Below, in pieces: positions 7,960 to 15,517 of a stretch of 22,449 bases of DNA. The DNA is from an uncultured Oscillospiraceae bacterium (GTDB lineage: Bacteria > Bacillota > Clostridia > Oscillospirales > Oscillospiraceae). The notes below the pieces were generated by a model. The model saw only the letters and a list, made by a program, of their open reading frames with translations. It was not told where the DNA came from and did no database searches. Position 1 is the stretch's first letter. Each line of letters begins with the position of its first letter. The translations under genes and the position numbers were made by a program. The DNA lies in the NCBI GenBank assembly GCA_900756575.1, contig CAAEKQ010000189.1, positions 1 to 22,449 of the forward strand, given 5' to 3'.

Positions 7960-9233
7960 TCCTCGCAGCCGATCATCAGATGAATAATCTCCTGATCGGT
8001 GCCGCGCATACCCTCACGGGCAATCTGGCTGACCGCGCGGATGGTATTCTCCACGCCCTTGATGACAATACCATCGCCGCCGAAGAACTGGCTGTCGTGC
8101 ATATTCATCTGCATACCCAACAGTCCCGCCTCCACTGCGGAAGCGATCTTCGCCGCGCAGCTGGCCTTTGCACCGTCGCAGATCATGCCGGAGTTAATGG
8201 CCAGAGCGTTGACGATGGTATGGCTGATCTGGTCAAACCGCCCGCCGTAGAGATAGCAGATACCCGCACCGGCGCCGCAGCCCGCACTGGTGGCGCCGCA
8301 GTAGGCAGACAGACTGCCAATGCCGGTTTTCAGATGGATTGTTACCAGATTGGACACCACCAGTGCCCGATACAGCGCCTCCTGGGTCATTCCCATCTCC
8401 CGGGCATAGATAATCACCGGGATGGACGCAGTCATGCCCTGATTACCGCTGCCGGAGTTGATTACAACGGGCAGCTCACAGCCGCACATTCTCGCATCGG
8501 AGCCTGCCGCCGCCCAGGCCTTGGCCCGGTTCTGAATGCAGTTGCCATAGGATTTCAGCAGAATCTTGCCGATGGTCGCGCCATAGCTGCCGTCCATTCC
8601 CGCCTGGGCAATGGCCATATTGTAGTCGATCTGCCGCTGGAGGACCTCCTGCACATCGGGAATCTCCACCTCGTCGGCAAACTGAACGATACGTGCCACA
8701 TCCAGCAGCTTCCGGTTCTCCGGTGCCTGCACCACATCGTCCTGAAAGGGCACATCCACCAGCACGGTATCATTCTTCTTCACACTCACCACATTGGTAT
8801 GGTGGCCGATGATCCGGGCATAGGCGCATTCCTCTCCATGATAGGCCGTTACCTGAATGTCAAAGGGGCAGTTGGCGGTGGATTCCGTGATCTTAACCTC
8901 CACCTGCTCCAGATATTCGTCCAGCTCCTTCAGCTGCTGCTCGGTGACGCCGGAAATGACCTCCAGCTCCTGATCCGCATCACCGCAGCAAATGCCCACC
9001 GCCACAGCGACCTTCAGGCCCTTCCGCCCGCCGGTATGGGGCACGATCACGGACTTTACGTTCTTGACAATATTGCCGCTGACGCAGAGGATCACCCGCT
9101 CCGGCAGTGCGCCCAACGCCTTTCTCGCCAGTGCACCGGCATAGGCCACCGCAATGGGTTCGGTGCAGCCCATAGCCGGGATCAGCTCCTCCTTCAGGAT
9201 GTCTACATAGGCGTCATAGATGTTTTTCTCCAT
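7956..9233 (-). CDS. L-cysteine desulfidase family protein (CdsB/CyuA, UPF0597)
   Basis: A 425-residue protein of the UPF0597 / L-cysteine desulfidase family, related to the alpha chain of iron-sulfur serine dehydratases. Characterised members split L-cysteine into pyruvate, ammonia and sulfide with a [4Fe-4S] cluster. GCTEP (22-26) carries Cys23. YCGATSAGCGAG holds Cys312 and Cys319, and MICDGAKASC holds Cys352 and Cys359. Cys23, Cys312 and Cys352 match the pattern recalled for the Methanocaldococcus enzyme (25, 282, 322), including the 40-residue interval. NSGSGNQG (259-266) is another family motif. ATG 9233 is preceded by AAGGGAG. It lies 14 bases after the reductase gene, so it is almost surely in the same transcript. 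Activity on cysteine, serine or a related compound is not settled by sequence. Confidence 0.88.
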   Translation of the reverse strand: MEKNIYDAYVDILKEELIPAMGCTEPIAVAYAGALARKALGALPERVILCVSGNIVKNVKSVIVPHTGGRKGLKVAVAVGICCGDADQELEVISGVTEQQLKELDEYLEQVEVKITESTANCPFDIQVTAYHGEECAYARIIGHHTNVVSVKKNDTVLVDVPFQDDVVQAPENRKLLDVARIVQFADEVEIPDVQEVLQRQIDYNMAIAQAGMDGSYGATIGKILLKSYGNCIQNRAKAWAAAGSDARMCGCELPVVINSGSGNQGMTASIPVIIYAREMGMTQEALYRALVVSNLVTIHLKTGIGSLSAYCGATSAGCGAGAGICYLYGGRFDQISHTIVNALAINSGMICDGAKASCAAKIASAVEAGLLGMQMNMHDSQFFGGDGIVIKGVENTIRAVSQIAREGMRGTDQEIIHLMIGCED

Positions 9234-9247
9234 GGTTTCCCACTCCC

Positions 9248-11188
9248 TTACAGCTGGATCGCGCTGTCATAGCCGGTGCGAACGGCAGTCCGGACATTGT
9301 TGGCCTTCACGCAGTCGCCAATGGGGAAGAACTCCCCGGCAATCATGCGGAATGCCTCGGCCTGGGCCTTCTGGGGCACCATGCCTGCGGACAGCACCAC
9401 GGTATCCGCCTGAATGCTGTGCTCGCCCTCTGCATCCACATAGGTAATACCGTCCTTGGTAATCCCGGTGCAGCGGGAGCCGGTATGAGCGTCCACACAC
9501 GTTTCAATTTCCTTGGTGATGGCCGTCCTGGGAATCGCGCAGGATGCCGCCGCCAAGGTATCGGTCATCTCCACCAGGCTGACGGTCTTTCCGGCCTCCT
9601 GAGCAAGATAGACCGCGGTCTCACAGCCCACATCGCCGCCGCCCAGGACGGCAATCTTCTGACCAATGTCCTCTCCGGCCTTAACCTTCCGATAGGCCTC
9701 CTCGGCAGTGATGACATTTGCGCCGTCTACGCCGGGAATTGGAGGCACCAAAGCCTTTGCGCCAACGGCTGCAATGACCACATCGGGCTCCAGAGACTCC
9801 ACCAGCTCCACGGTGGCTTCGGTGTTCAGCCGAACGTCTACGCCGGTCTTCTCCACCATGTGGATCAGGTAATCCATAAACTTGCACAGATCCCGTTTAA
9901 AGGGCACCTGGCGAGAGAAATTCAGCTTGCCGCCCAGAACGCTGTTCTTCTCCAGCAGAATGACCTCATGGCCGCGCTGCTTTGCAGTGACCGCAGCCTC
10001 CATGCCCGCCGGGCCGCCGCCGATGATGACCACCTTCTTGGTCTCCTCCTTGGGGGGCACCAGAACGGGGAGCCGCGCCTCTCTGCCCACGGTGGGGTTG
10101 ACAGAGCAGCCGAACGTTGCCGCGCGGCGGTAATCCAGGCAGTGGAAGCACTTGATGCAGGGGATGATCTCGTCCTCCTTGCCCTTTCTGGACTTGTTCA
10201 CCAGGGCTGCATCCGCAATGGTACCACGGGCCATGGCAACGATATCGGCTTTTCCGGCAGCCAGCGCGGCCTCAATGTCCTTGGGCTGCTGATAAGCGCC
10301 CAGGGTCAGGATCGGGATATGGATCTTGCCGGACTTCTTCACATACTCGGCAAGATAGGTGTTGTGCCCGGGCAGCAGGAAGTTGTTGGGGTGCATAATG
10401 TGCTCGGTGTCCGTAAAGAAGCTGCCTGCGGAGATATGGGCAATGTCGATCTTATCCTGCACCATCTCCAGGAACGCCACACAGTCATCGGGAGTAAAGC
10501 AGTCATCGCCGCCCAGCTCGGAGCCGGAAATGCGGTACTCAATCAGCAGCTTCTTCCCCACCCGGGCGCGAATGGCGTCGAGAATCATAATGGGGAACTT
10601 GGCCCGATTGGCAAGACATCCGCCGAATTCATCGGTGCGGGTATTGAACTTGGGGGACAGCATCTGGCTGAGGATCAGGCCGTGACCGCCATGGATCAGG
10701 ATCATGTCAAAGCCGCATTTCAGGGCATTCTCCGCTGCGTCGGCATAGATGGAGGCAATGCTCTCCATGGCCGCCTTGTCCAAAATCTGCGTGCCCTCCT
10801 CGCCGTTGACGGAATAATTCACCAGCTCACCTTTGTAGTTTCTGCCGTGATAGGAGAAGCCCAGCAGCTCCAGGGATGCCTTCGCGCCATAGAAATGGAT
10901 CGCGTCGGTAAGATGATTCCAGAACCGGTGATTCTCGGAGTCGAAGATATTCTCATGGGCGTGGACGTTATCATATTCCTGATAAATGTCCATATTCTGC
11001 GCGGAAACGGTGATGTTCGCGCTGCCGCCTCTTGCCTTATTGGCATAGTAGGCCACCACGTGATCGTTGGGATAGCCCTCCTTGCCGTAGAGCAGATGGG
11101 CCCCTGCCGGTGCCGACCAAATGCGGTTCTTAAAGGTTACGCCCCCGATGGTAATGGGGGAAAACATATGAGGATATTGCGTTTTCAT
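9248..11188 (-). CDS. Old Yellow Enzyme-type NADH:flavin oxidoreductase with FeS and FAD/NAD(P) domains (enoate-reductase-like)
   Basis: A 646-residue multidomain flavoenzyme of the 2,4-dienoyl-CoA reductase / enoate reductase / BaiCD-BaiH class. The N-terminal FMN TIM barrel (about 1-335) contains IHGGHG (165-170) and the SQMLSPKFNTRTDEFGG segment. CxxCxxC-x10-C (Cys344, 347, 350, 361) should bind a [4Fe-4S] cluster. An FAD Rossmann motif follows at about 388-395 (IIGGGPAG) and an NAD(P) motif at about 514-521 (VLGGGDVG). The position of the FadH acid Tyr (EGYLI in FadH) is Leu171 here, so the proton donor or substrate class probably differs. Start ATG 11188 follows AAGGAG; a longer frame overlaps the upstream gene. 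Electrons would pass NAD(P)H to FAD to FeS to FMN to an unsaturated substrate, which is unknown. It lies between a membrane protein gene and the desulfidase gene. Confidence 0.9.
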   Translation of the reverse strand: MKTQYPHMFSPITIGGVTFKNRIWSAPAGAHLLYGKEGYPNDHVVAYYANKARGGSANITVSAQNMDIYQEYDNVHAHENIFDSENHRFWNHLTDAIHFYGAKASLELLGFSYHGRNYKGELVNYSVNGEEGTQILDKAAMESIASIYADAAENALKCGFDMILIHGGHGLILSQMLSPKFNTRTDEFGGCLANRAKFPIMILDAIRARVGKKLLIEYRISGSELGGDDCFTPDDCVAFLEMVQDKIDIAHISAGSFFTDTEHIMHPNNFLLPGHNTYLAEYVKKSGKIHIPILTLGAYQQPKDIEAALAAGKADIVAMARGTIADAALVNKSRKGKEDEIIPCIKCFHCLDYRRAATFGCSVNPTVGREARLPVLVPPKEETKKVVIIGGGPAGMEAAVTAKQRGHEVILLEKNSVLGGKLNFSRQVPFKRDLCKFMDYLIHMVEKTGVDVRLNTEATVELVESLEPDVVIAAVGAKALVPPIPGVDGANVITAEEAYRKVKAGEDIGQKIAVLGGGDVGCETAVYLAQEAGKTVSLVEMTDTLAAASCAIPRTAITKEIETCVDAHTGSRCTGITKDGITYVDAEGEHSIQADTVVLSAGMVPQKAQAEAFRMIAGEFFPIGDCVKANNVRTAVRTGYDSAIQL

Positions 11189-11204
11189 AATTTCGCTCCT
11201 TCTG

Positions 11205-11522
11205 TTATAGCACAACATAATTGACGGCGCAGCCCAAGCCAATCAGCACCGCGCCCACCAGAATTAGCGCCCAGGCAAAGGAAACATGGGGAAAGCGATC
11301 CTTCCACAGCTTCATCTGCTTCCGTCCCAGGCGGCCGCTGAGTAAAAATACCGCTGCCAGCAGCCAGAGGATCGCGCCCACAAAGACGCCGAGCCGCCAT
11401 AGACTGCCGCCCAGGGTTCCGCCCAACAGGCTGCGAACCCCGGCAATCAGGGTAAGCACCAGGAAGATGCCCAGTGCAAACCCCACAAGCAGCGCCAATT
11501 CCTTCAGAATTTCTTTTTTCAT
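11205..11522 (-). CDS. Small integral membrane protein, three predicted helices
   Basis: A 105-residue hydrophobic protein with predicted membrane spans at about 9-28, 43-62 and 82-104, and a basic cytoplasmic-type loop RLGRKQMKLWKDR (64-76). I recognise no family. Its ATG overlaps the oppF TGA (ATGA), which implies coupled translation, and the reductase gene begins 16 bases after its stop. That makes it a genuine operon member, not a shadow. An accessory role for the transporter or membrane docking for the downstream enzymes is possible but only guessed from position. Confidence 0.8.
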   Translation of the reverse strand: MKKEILKELALLVGFALGIFLVLTLIAGVRSLLGGTLGGSLWRLGVFVGAILWLLAAVFLLSGRLGRKQMKLWKDRFPHVSFAWALILVGAVLIGLGCAVNYVVL

Positions 11523-12496
11523 CCGCCCATCTGCTCCAGGTTGTGGCAGGCCGCGAAATGGCCCGGCTCCACCTCACGAAGCTCCGGCATCTCATGGGCA
11601 CACCGCTCCGTTGCAAACTTGCAGCGAGTACGGAACCGGCAGCCCTCGGTGGCACCGGCCACGGTTGCCTCGCCCTGAACGGTTTCCGCCGCCCGTTTCC
11701 GCTCCAGCTCCGGGTCGGGAATGGGAATGGCCGAGATCAGCGCCTGAGTATAGGGGTGCAAAGGCTTTGCATACAGTGCCTCGGAGGATGCGGTTTCCAC
11801 CACGGTGCCCAGATACATGACCACGATCCGGTCGGAAATGTGCTTGACCATCGCCAGGTCATGGGCCACGAACAGATAAGTAAGGCCCTTTTCCTTTTGG
11901 AGCTTAATGAGCAGATTCACCACCTGGGCCTGAATGGACACATCCAGGGCGGAGATGGGCTCGTCGAGCATAATGAACTCCGGCTCCACCGCCAATGCCC
12001 GGGCAATGCCGATTCTCTGTCGCTGACCGCCGGAGAACTCATGGACAAACCGGCTGGCATGGGATTCGTTGAGGCCCACGGCATTGAGGTAATAATAGAT
12101 CTTCTGGAGCCGCTCCTTCCGATCCTTGGCAAGATGGTGAATGTCGATGCCCTCGGCAATGATATCCGCCACGGTCATCCGGGGATCCAGAGACGAATAA
12201 GGATCCTGGAAGACGATCTGTGCCTGCTTCTTAAAGGCATATTTTTCGCTGCGGGACATCTGATGGACATCCTTGCCCCGATAGAGCACCTGGCCGTCGG
12301 TTTTATCGTACAGGCCCAGGATAATTCGTCCGCAGGTGGTCTTACCGCAGCCGGACTCGCCCACCAGGCCCACCGTCTCCCCTTCATAGATGTCAAAGGA
12401 TACGTTGTCCAGTGCCTTTACCACCTCTTTATGGCCGGTATTAAAGTACTTTTTCAGGTTCTTCACCTGTACCAGAGGCTTCTTTTCCGTTTCCAT
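11519..12496 (-). CDS. oppF: Oligopeptide/dipeptide ABC transporter ATP-binding protein (OppF type)
   Basis: A 325-residue ABC ATPase, second of the pair that powers a peptide-type importer. Walker A GESGCGKT is at 46-53, with signature SGGQRQRIGIARAL and Walker B FIMLDEPISALD. The C-terminal oligopeptide-transporter domain has the cysteine-rich block GCRFRTRCKFATERC and a later AACH, a four-Cys arrangement reported to hold an FeS cluster in some Dpp/Opp ATPases. It starts 2 bases after oppD, with AGGAAAGG upstream. Its stop overlaps the start of the small membrane protein. Cargo specificity lies in OppA, so the name describes class rather than proven substrate. Confidence 0.92.
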   Translation of the reverse strand: METEKKPLVQVKNLKKYFNTGHKEVVKALDNVSFDIYEGETVGLVGESGCGKTTCGRIILGLYDKTDGQVLYRGKDVHQMSRSEKYAFKKQAQIVFQDPYSSLDPRMTVADIIAEGIDIHHLAKDRKERLQKIYYYLNAVGLNESHASRFVHEFSGGQRQRIGIARALAVEPEFIMLDEPISALDVSIQAQVVNLLIKLQKEKGLTYLFVAHDLAMVKHISDRIVVMYLGTVVETASSEALYAKPLHPYTQALISAIPIPDPELERKRAAETVQGEATVAGATEGCRFRTRCKFATERCAHEMPELREVEPGHFAACHNLEQMGG

Positions 12497-12498
12497 GG

Positions 12499-13527
12499 TC
12501 AGACCGCCTTTCCTGCCTGCTCGTCAAAATCGTTGATGCCCTCCACCTTGGGCGCCATCTCATGATGGAGCCAGCAGGCAGCGGCATGCCTTCCGCCAAA
12601 TTCCGTGACCTCCGGCATCTCCTTTTCGCAGATGGGCATACAGTATTTGCAGCGCTGTGCAAACGGACATCCGGCCGGGGGTGCGATCAGATCCGGAGGG
12701 GTGCCCTCGATGGAATCCAGCTGCTCCTTCTTGTCGCCGTCCAGCCGGGGGACTGCACGCAGCAGCGCCTTGGTATAGGGATGCCGCGCCCGATAGAAAA
12801 TGTCCTCGCTGGTGCCCTTTTCCACAATCACGCCGCTGTACATGACGAAGATCCGCTCCGCAATGCTGGCCACCACGCCAAGGTCGTGGGTGATCATCAG
12901 GATGGAGGTGTGATTCTCGGTTTTCAGCTGCTTTAAGAGCTTGATGATCTGGGACTGGATCGTAACGTCCAGTGCCGTCGTAGGCTCGTCGGCAATCAGC
13001 AGCTTGGGCTGGCAGGCAAAGGCGATGGCGATCATGACTCTCTGGCGCATACCGCCGGAGAACTCGTGGGGATACTGATCCACCCGCTTCTCCGCCTGGG
13101 GAATGCCAACATCCTTTAGGAGCTTCACCGCCTCGGCCTTGGCTTCCTTCTTGCTCATCTTCCGATGGTACAGCAGATTCTCCATAATCTGCTTGCCGAC
13201 AGTCATGGTGGGGTTTAACGACGCCAGGGCATCCTGGAAGATAATCGAGGCCTGTCCGCCCCGATAGCTCCGGAGCTCCTTTTTGTTCATAGCAAGCACG
13301 TCTTTGCCGTCAAAGGTGATGGAGCTTCCCTCCCGGATTTCGCCAGGGGTCTGGATCAGCCGCAGGATGCTTTTTCCGGTAACGGATTTGCCGCAGCCAG
13401 ATTCGCCCACCAGCGCAACGGATTCCTCATAGCCGATGTCGAGATTCACCCCGCGCACCGACTGCACATCGCCCTGATAGGTATGATAGCAGACCTTCAG
13501 GTCCTTAATTTCAAGTAGATTGCTCAT
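12499..13527 (-). CDS. oppD: Oligopeptide/dipeptide ABC transporter ATP-binding protein (OppD type)
   Basis: A 342-residue ABC ATPase of the OppD/DppD class. Walker A GESGCGKS is at 41-48, with signature SGGMRQRVMIAIAFA and Walker B LLIADEPTTALD, then the H-loop ITHD. The C-terminal domain carries CPFAQRCKYCMPIC and a final AACW, again four or more cysteines suited to a metal or FeS site. ATG 13527 follows GGGGAGG. Twelve bases separate it from the oppC stop. It forms the heterodimeric motor with OppF. Confidence 0.93.
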   Translation of the reverse strand: MSNLLEIKDLKVCYHTYQGDVQSVRGVNLDIGYEESVALVGESGCGKSVTGKSILRLIQTPGEIREGSSITFDGKDVLAMNKKELRSYRGGQASIIFQDALASLNPTMTVGKQIMENLLYHRKMSKKEAKAEAVKLLKDVGIPQAEKRVDQYPHEFSGGMRQRVMIAIAFACQPKLLIADEPTTALDVTIQSQIIKLLKQLKTENHTSILMITHDLGVVASIAERIFVMYSGVIVEKGTSEDIFYRARHPYTKALLRAVPRLDGDKKEQLDSIEGTPPDLIAPPAGCPFAQRCKYCMPICEKEMPEVTEFGGRHAAACWLHHEMAPKVEGINDFDEQAGKAV

Positions 13528-13539
13528 GTTGTCCTCCCC

Positions 13540-14469
13540 TTACTTCCGGAACTTGGGGTCCAGCGCATTTCTAAGGCCGTCGCCCAGCAGGTTAAAGGCA
13601 AGCACCATAATGCAGAGTACCAGTGCCGGGAAGATCAGCTGGTTCACATGGGAATTCATCACGGCCTGACCGTTGGAAATCAACAGGCCCAGGCTGATGG
13701 AGGGAGCCTTCAGACCAAGACCGATAAAGCTCAGGCCGGCCTCCTGAAAGATGTAGCCGGGGATTGCAGTAGCCACTTCCAGAATCAGAATGCCCATGAT
13801 GTTGGGCAGCAGATGGCGGACAATGATTTTCAGCGGACGCTCGCCCAGCGCTTCCGCCGCCATCACATATTCGGATTCCCGAAGCTGCATGATCTGGCCG
13901 CGCACCACACGGGCAGTCTGGCACCAGGAGGCAATGCACAGTGCAATCAGCAGAGATACGGCGCTGTTGCCCATGGCGATCATAATCAGAATGGTCACTA
14001 GCAGGCTGGGAATGGCGGTGATGATCTCCAGAATGCGCATCATGATCTCATCCACAATGCCGCCGAAGTAGGCCATAATGCTGCCGTAAAGACATCCAAC
14101 CACCACCTGAATGGCGGTACAGCTCAGCGCCACCAGGAACGAAACCCGGGTGCCCACCCAGAGCCGGGAGAACAGGTCACGGCCCAGGGAGTCGGCTCCC
14201 AGCCAGAATTGGGCGCTCATATCGGCATTTTTATACTGGGGTGCAGACGTAATATAGTCGTAGCCCCGGATATAGGGTCCGATGATGACCATGATCAGGA
14301 ACAGGAACAGTACAAACAGGGAACCCATGGCAATCTTATTTTTTCTCAGCCGCCGCCAGGCATCCTTCCAATAGGTCACCGGCTCTCGCACCAGCTGGTC
14401 GCCCTGGGATTTCCGGTTCTGAATGATCTCAAAATCCTCGGTTCTGAGGGCAGTTTTCATTGCTTCCAT
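13540..14469 (-). CDS. oppC: Peptide-type ABC transporter permease (OppC type)
   Basis: A 309-residue inner-membrane permease. An OppC N-terminal segment (WKDAWRRLRKNKIAM) leads into the first helix, and a large extracytoplasmic loop follows (about 70-105). The BPD permease domain contains the EAA loop EYVMAAEALGERPLKIIVRHLLPN, which contacts the ATPases. About six helices are visible. The start ATG 14469 overlaps the oppB stop by one base (TAATG) and has AAGGAGGG upstream. An ATG three codons later is an alternative. Confidence 0.93.
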   Translation of the reverse strand: MEAMKTALRTEDFEIIQNRKSQGDQLVREPVTYWKDAWRRLRKNKIAMGSLFVLFLFLIMVIIGPYIRGYDYITSAPQYKNADMSAQFWLGADSLGRDLFSRLWVGTRVSFLVALSCTAIQVVVGCLYGSIMAYFGGIVDEIMMRILEIITAIPSLLVTILIMIAMGNSAVSLLIALCIASWCQTARVVRGQIMQLRESEYVMAAEALGERPLKIIVRHLLPNIMGILILEVATAIPGYIFQEAGLSFIGLGLKAPSISLGLLISNGQAVMNSHVNQLIFPALVLCIMVLAFNLLGDGLRNALDPKFRK

Positions 14470-15425
14470 TATCGTTTCCCTCCTTGAATCCGGATTCTGG
14501 GATCCACCACCGTGTAGAGGATATCCGTCAGGAATACCACCACAATAAACAGCGCCGCAATGAACACCGTTTCACCCAACACGATGGACAGATCATTGGC
14601 CGATACCGCCTCGATGTAATAAGCGGCAATGCCGGGAATGGAGAAAATCTTCTCAATGATGAAGGAGCCGGTGATGCAGGTTGCCATGGACACCGGCAGC
14701 CGGGTCACAATGGGAATAAAGGAGTTCCGCATAATGTGACTCCAGACGATCTTCGGCTCGGACAGGCCCTTGGAACGGGCGGTGAGGATATAGTCCTGAT
14801 CCAGCACGTCCAGGATGGAGGTTTTCAGCAGTCTCGAATAGGTTGCGATGTGCAGCAGCGCGCCGGACAGCATGGGAAGAATGGTATACTTCCATCCGCC
14901 AAGCCACAGCTCCTTACCCGAGGGCCAGCCGATGACCGGGAACCATTTCAGGGTGCCGGCAAAGTATTTCTGGAAAACCAGGCCCAATACCAGCTCCGGC
15001 ACGCTCATCAGCAGCACCGCAAACACGACGATCGCCCGGTCTATCCACGTGTCTCGCTTCACCGCCGCGATCACGCCCAAAAATAGTCCAACCAGCACGC
15101 CGAAAATCAGGGACTGGAGGCCCAGCCGCGCAGATACCGGGAGCTTTTCCCGGATGATATCCTGTAAGGTCTGGCCCTCATAGACCACGGACTCGCCAAA
15201 ATCTCCGTGGAGCATGCCCTTCATGGTGATGACATAGCGCTGCATCAGGGGCTTATCCAGGCCGTATTTGGCATACATGGCATCTCTCGACGCCTGGGGC
15301 AGCGACATGGTTCTCGAAACCAGCGGGTCGCCGGGGGCCGCAGCGGTCAGGAAGAACGTTGCCGTGGCGATGAGAAATAGTGCCAGCAACAGCTCCAAAA
15401 ACCGCCGAAAAATGTATTTTATCAT
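14469..15425 (-). CDS. oppB: Peptide-type ABC transporter permease (OppB type)
   Basis: A 318-residue permease. It begins MIKYIFRRFLELLLALFL, the typical OppB/DppB first helix, followed by the periplasmic region with GDPL and KYGLDKP motifs. Later helices include the LIFGVLVGLFLGVIAA and IVVFAVLLMSVPELVLGLVF stretches, and the EAA loop DYILTARSKGLSEPKIVWSH. The C-terminus DILYTVVDPRIR is canonical. ATG 15425 gives the family N-terminus; an upstream in-frame TTG at 15434 is possible but lacks better spacing to the weak AAAAGG ribosome site. It lies 92 bases after oppA, separated by a hairpin. Confidence 0.92.
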   Translation of the reverse strand: MIKYIFRRFLELLLALFLIATATFFLTAAAPGDPLVSRTMSLPQASRDAMYAKYGLDKPLMQRYVITMKGMLHGDFGESVVYEGQTLQDIIREKLPVSARLGLQSLIFGVLVGLFLGVIAAVKRDTWIDRAIVVFAVLLMSVPELVLGLVFQKYFAGTLKWFPVIGWPSGKELWLGGWKYTILPMLSGALLHIATYSRLLKTSILDVLDQDYILTARSKGLSEPKIVWSHIMRNSFIPIVTRLPVSMATCITGSFIIEKIFSIPGIAAYYIEAVSANDLSIVLGETVFIAALFIVVVFLTDILYTVVDPRIRIQGGKR

Positions 15426-15467
15426 AAGTACCAACTGCCTTTTCTTTTGAGTTTGGGCATTATGCAG

Positions 15468-15493
15468 TCAGGCAGGGGTTTCCCCCTGCCTGA
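15468..15493 (-). other. Intergenic hairpin between oppA and oppB without a U-tract
   Basis: A perfect 11-bp GC-rich stem (15468-15478 with 15483-15493) has a 4-base loop, 25 bases after the oppA stop. The - strand sequence after it (CTGCATAATGCCC) has no T run, so it is not a full terminator. A role as an mRNA 3'-end stabiliser, giving more OppA than OppBCDF, is inferred from similar binding-protein operons. Confidence 0.7.
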
Positions 15494-15517
15494 TTGTGAA
15501 AGAACCGGTTCCGATTC

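Noticed and set aside
7980..9272. + strand open frame opposite the cysteine desulfidase gene
   Set aside because: It is rich in His, Leu and Gly without a recognised motif, a typical mirror of a real GC-rich gene.
9419..11224. Long + strand open frame opposite the OYE-type reductase
   Set aside because: The - strand protein has four clear cofactor motifs; the opposing translation is low in plausible motifs and lies antisense.
15502..15511. Palindrome GAACCGGTTC as a LexA site
   Set aside because: The half-sites are 2 rather than 4 bases apart and it lies after the oppA stop codon, so it is probably chance.
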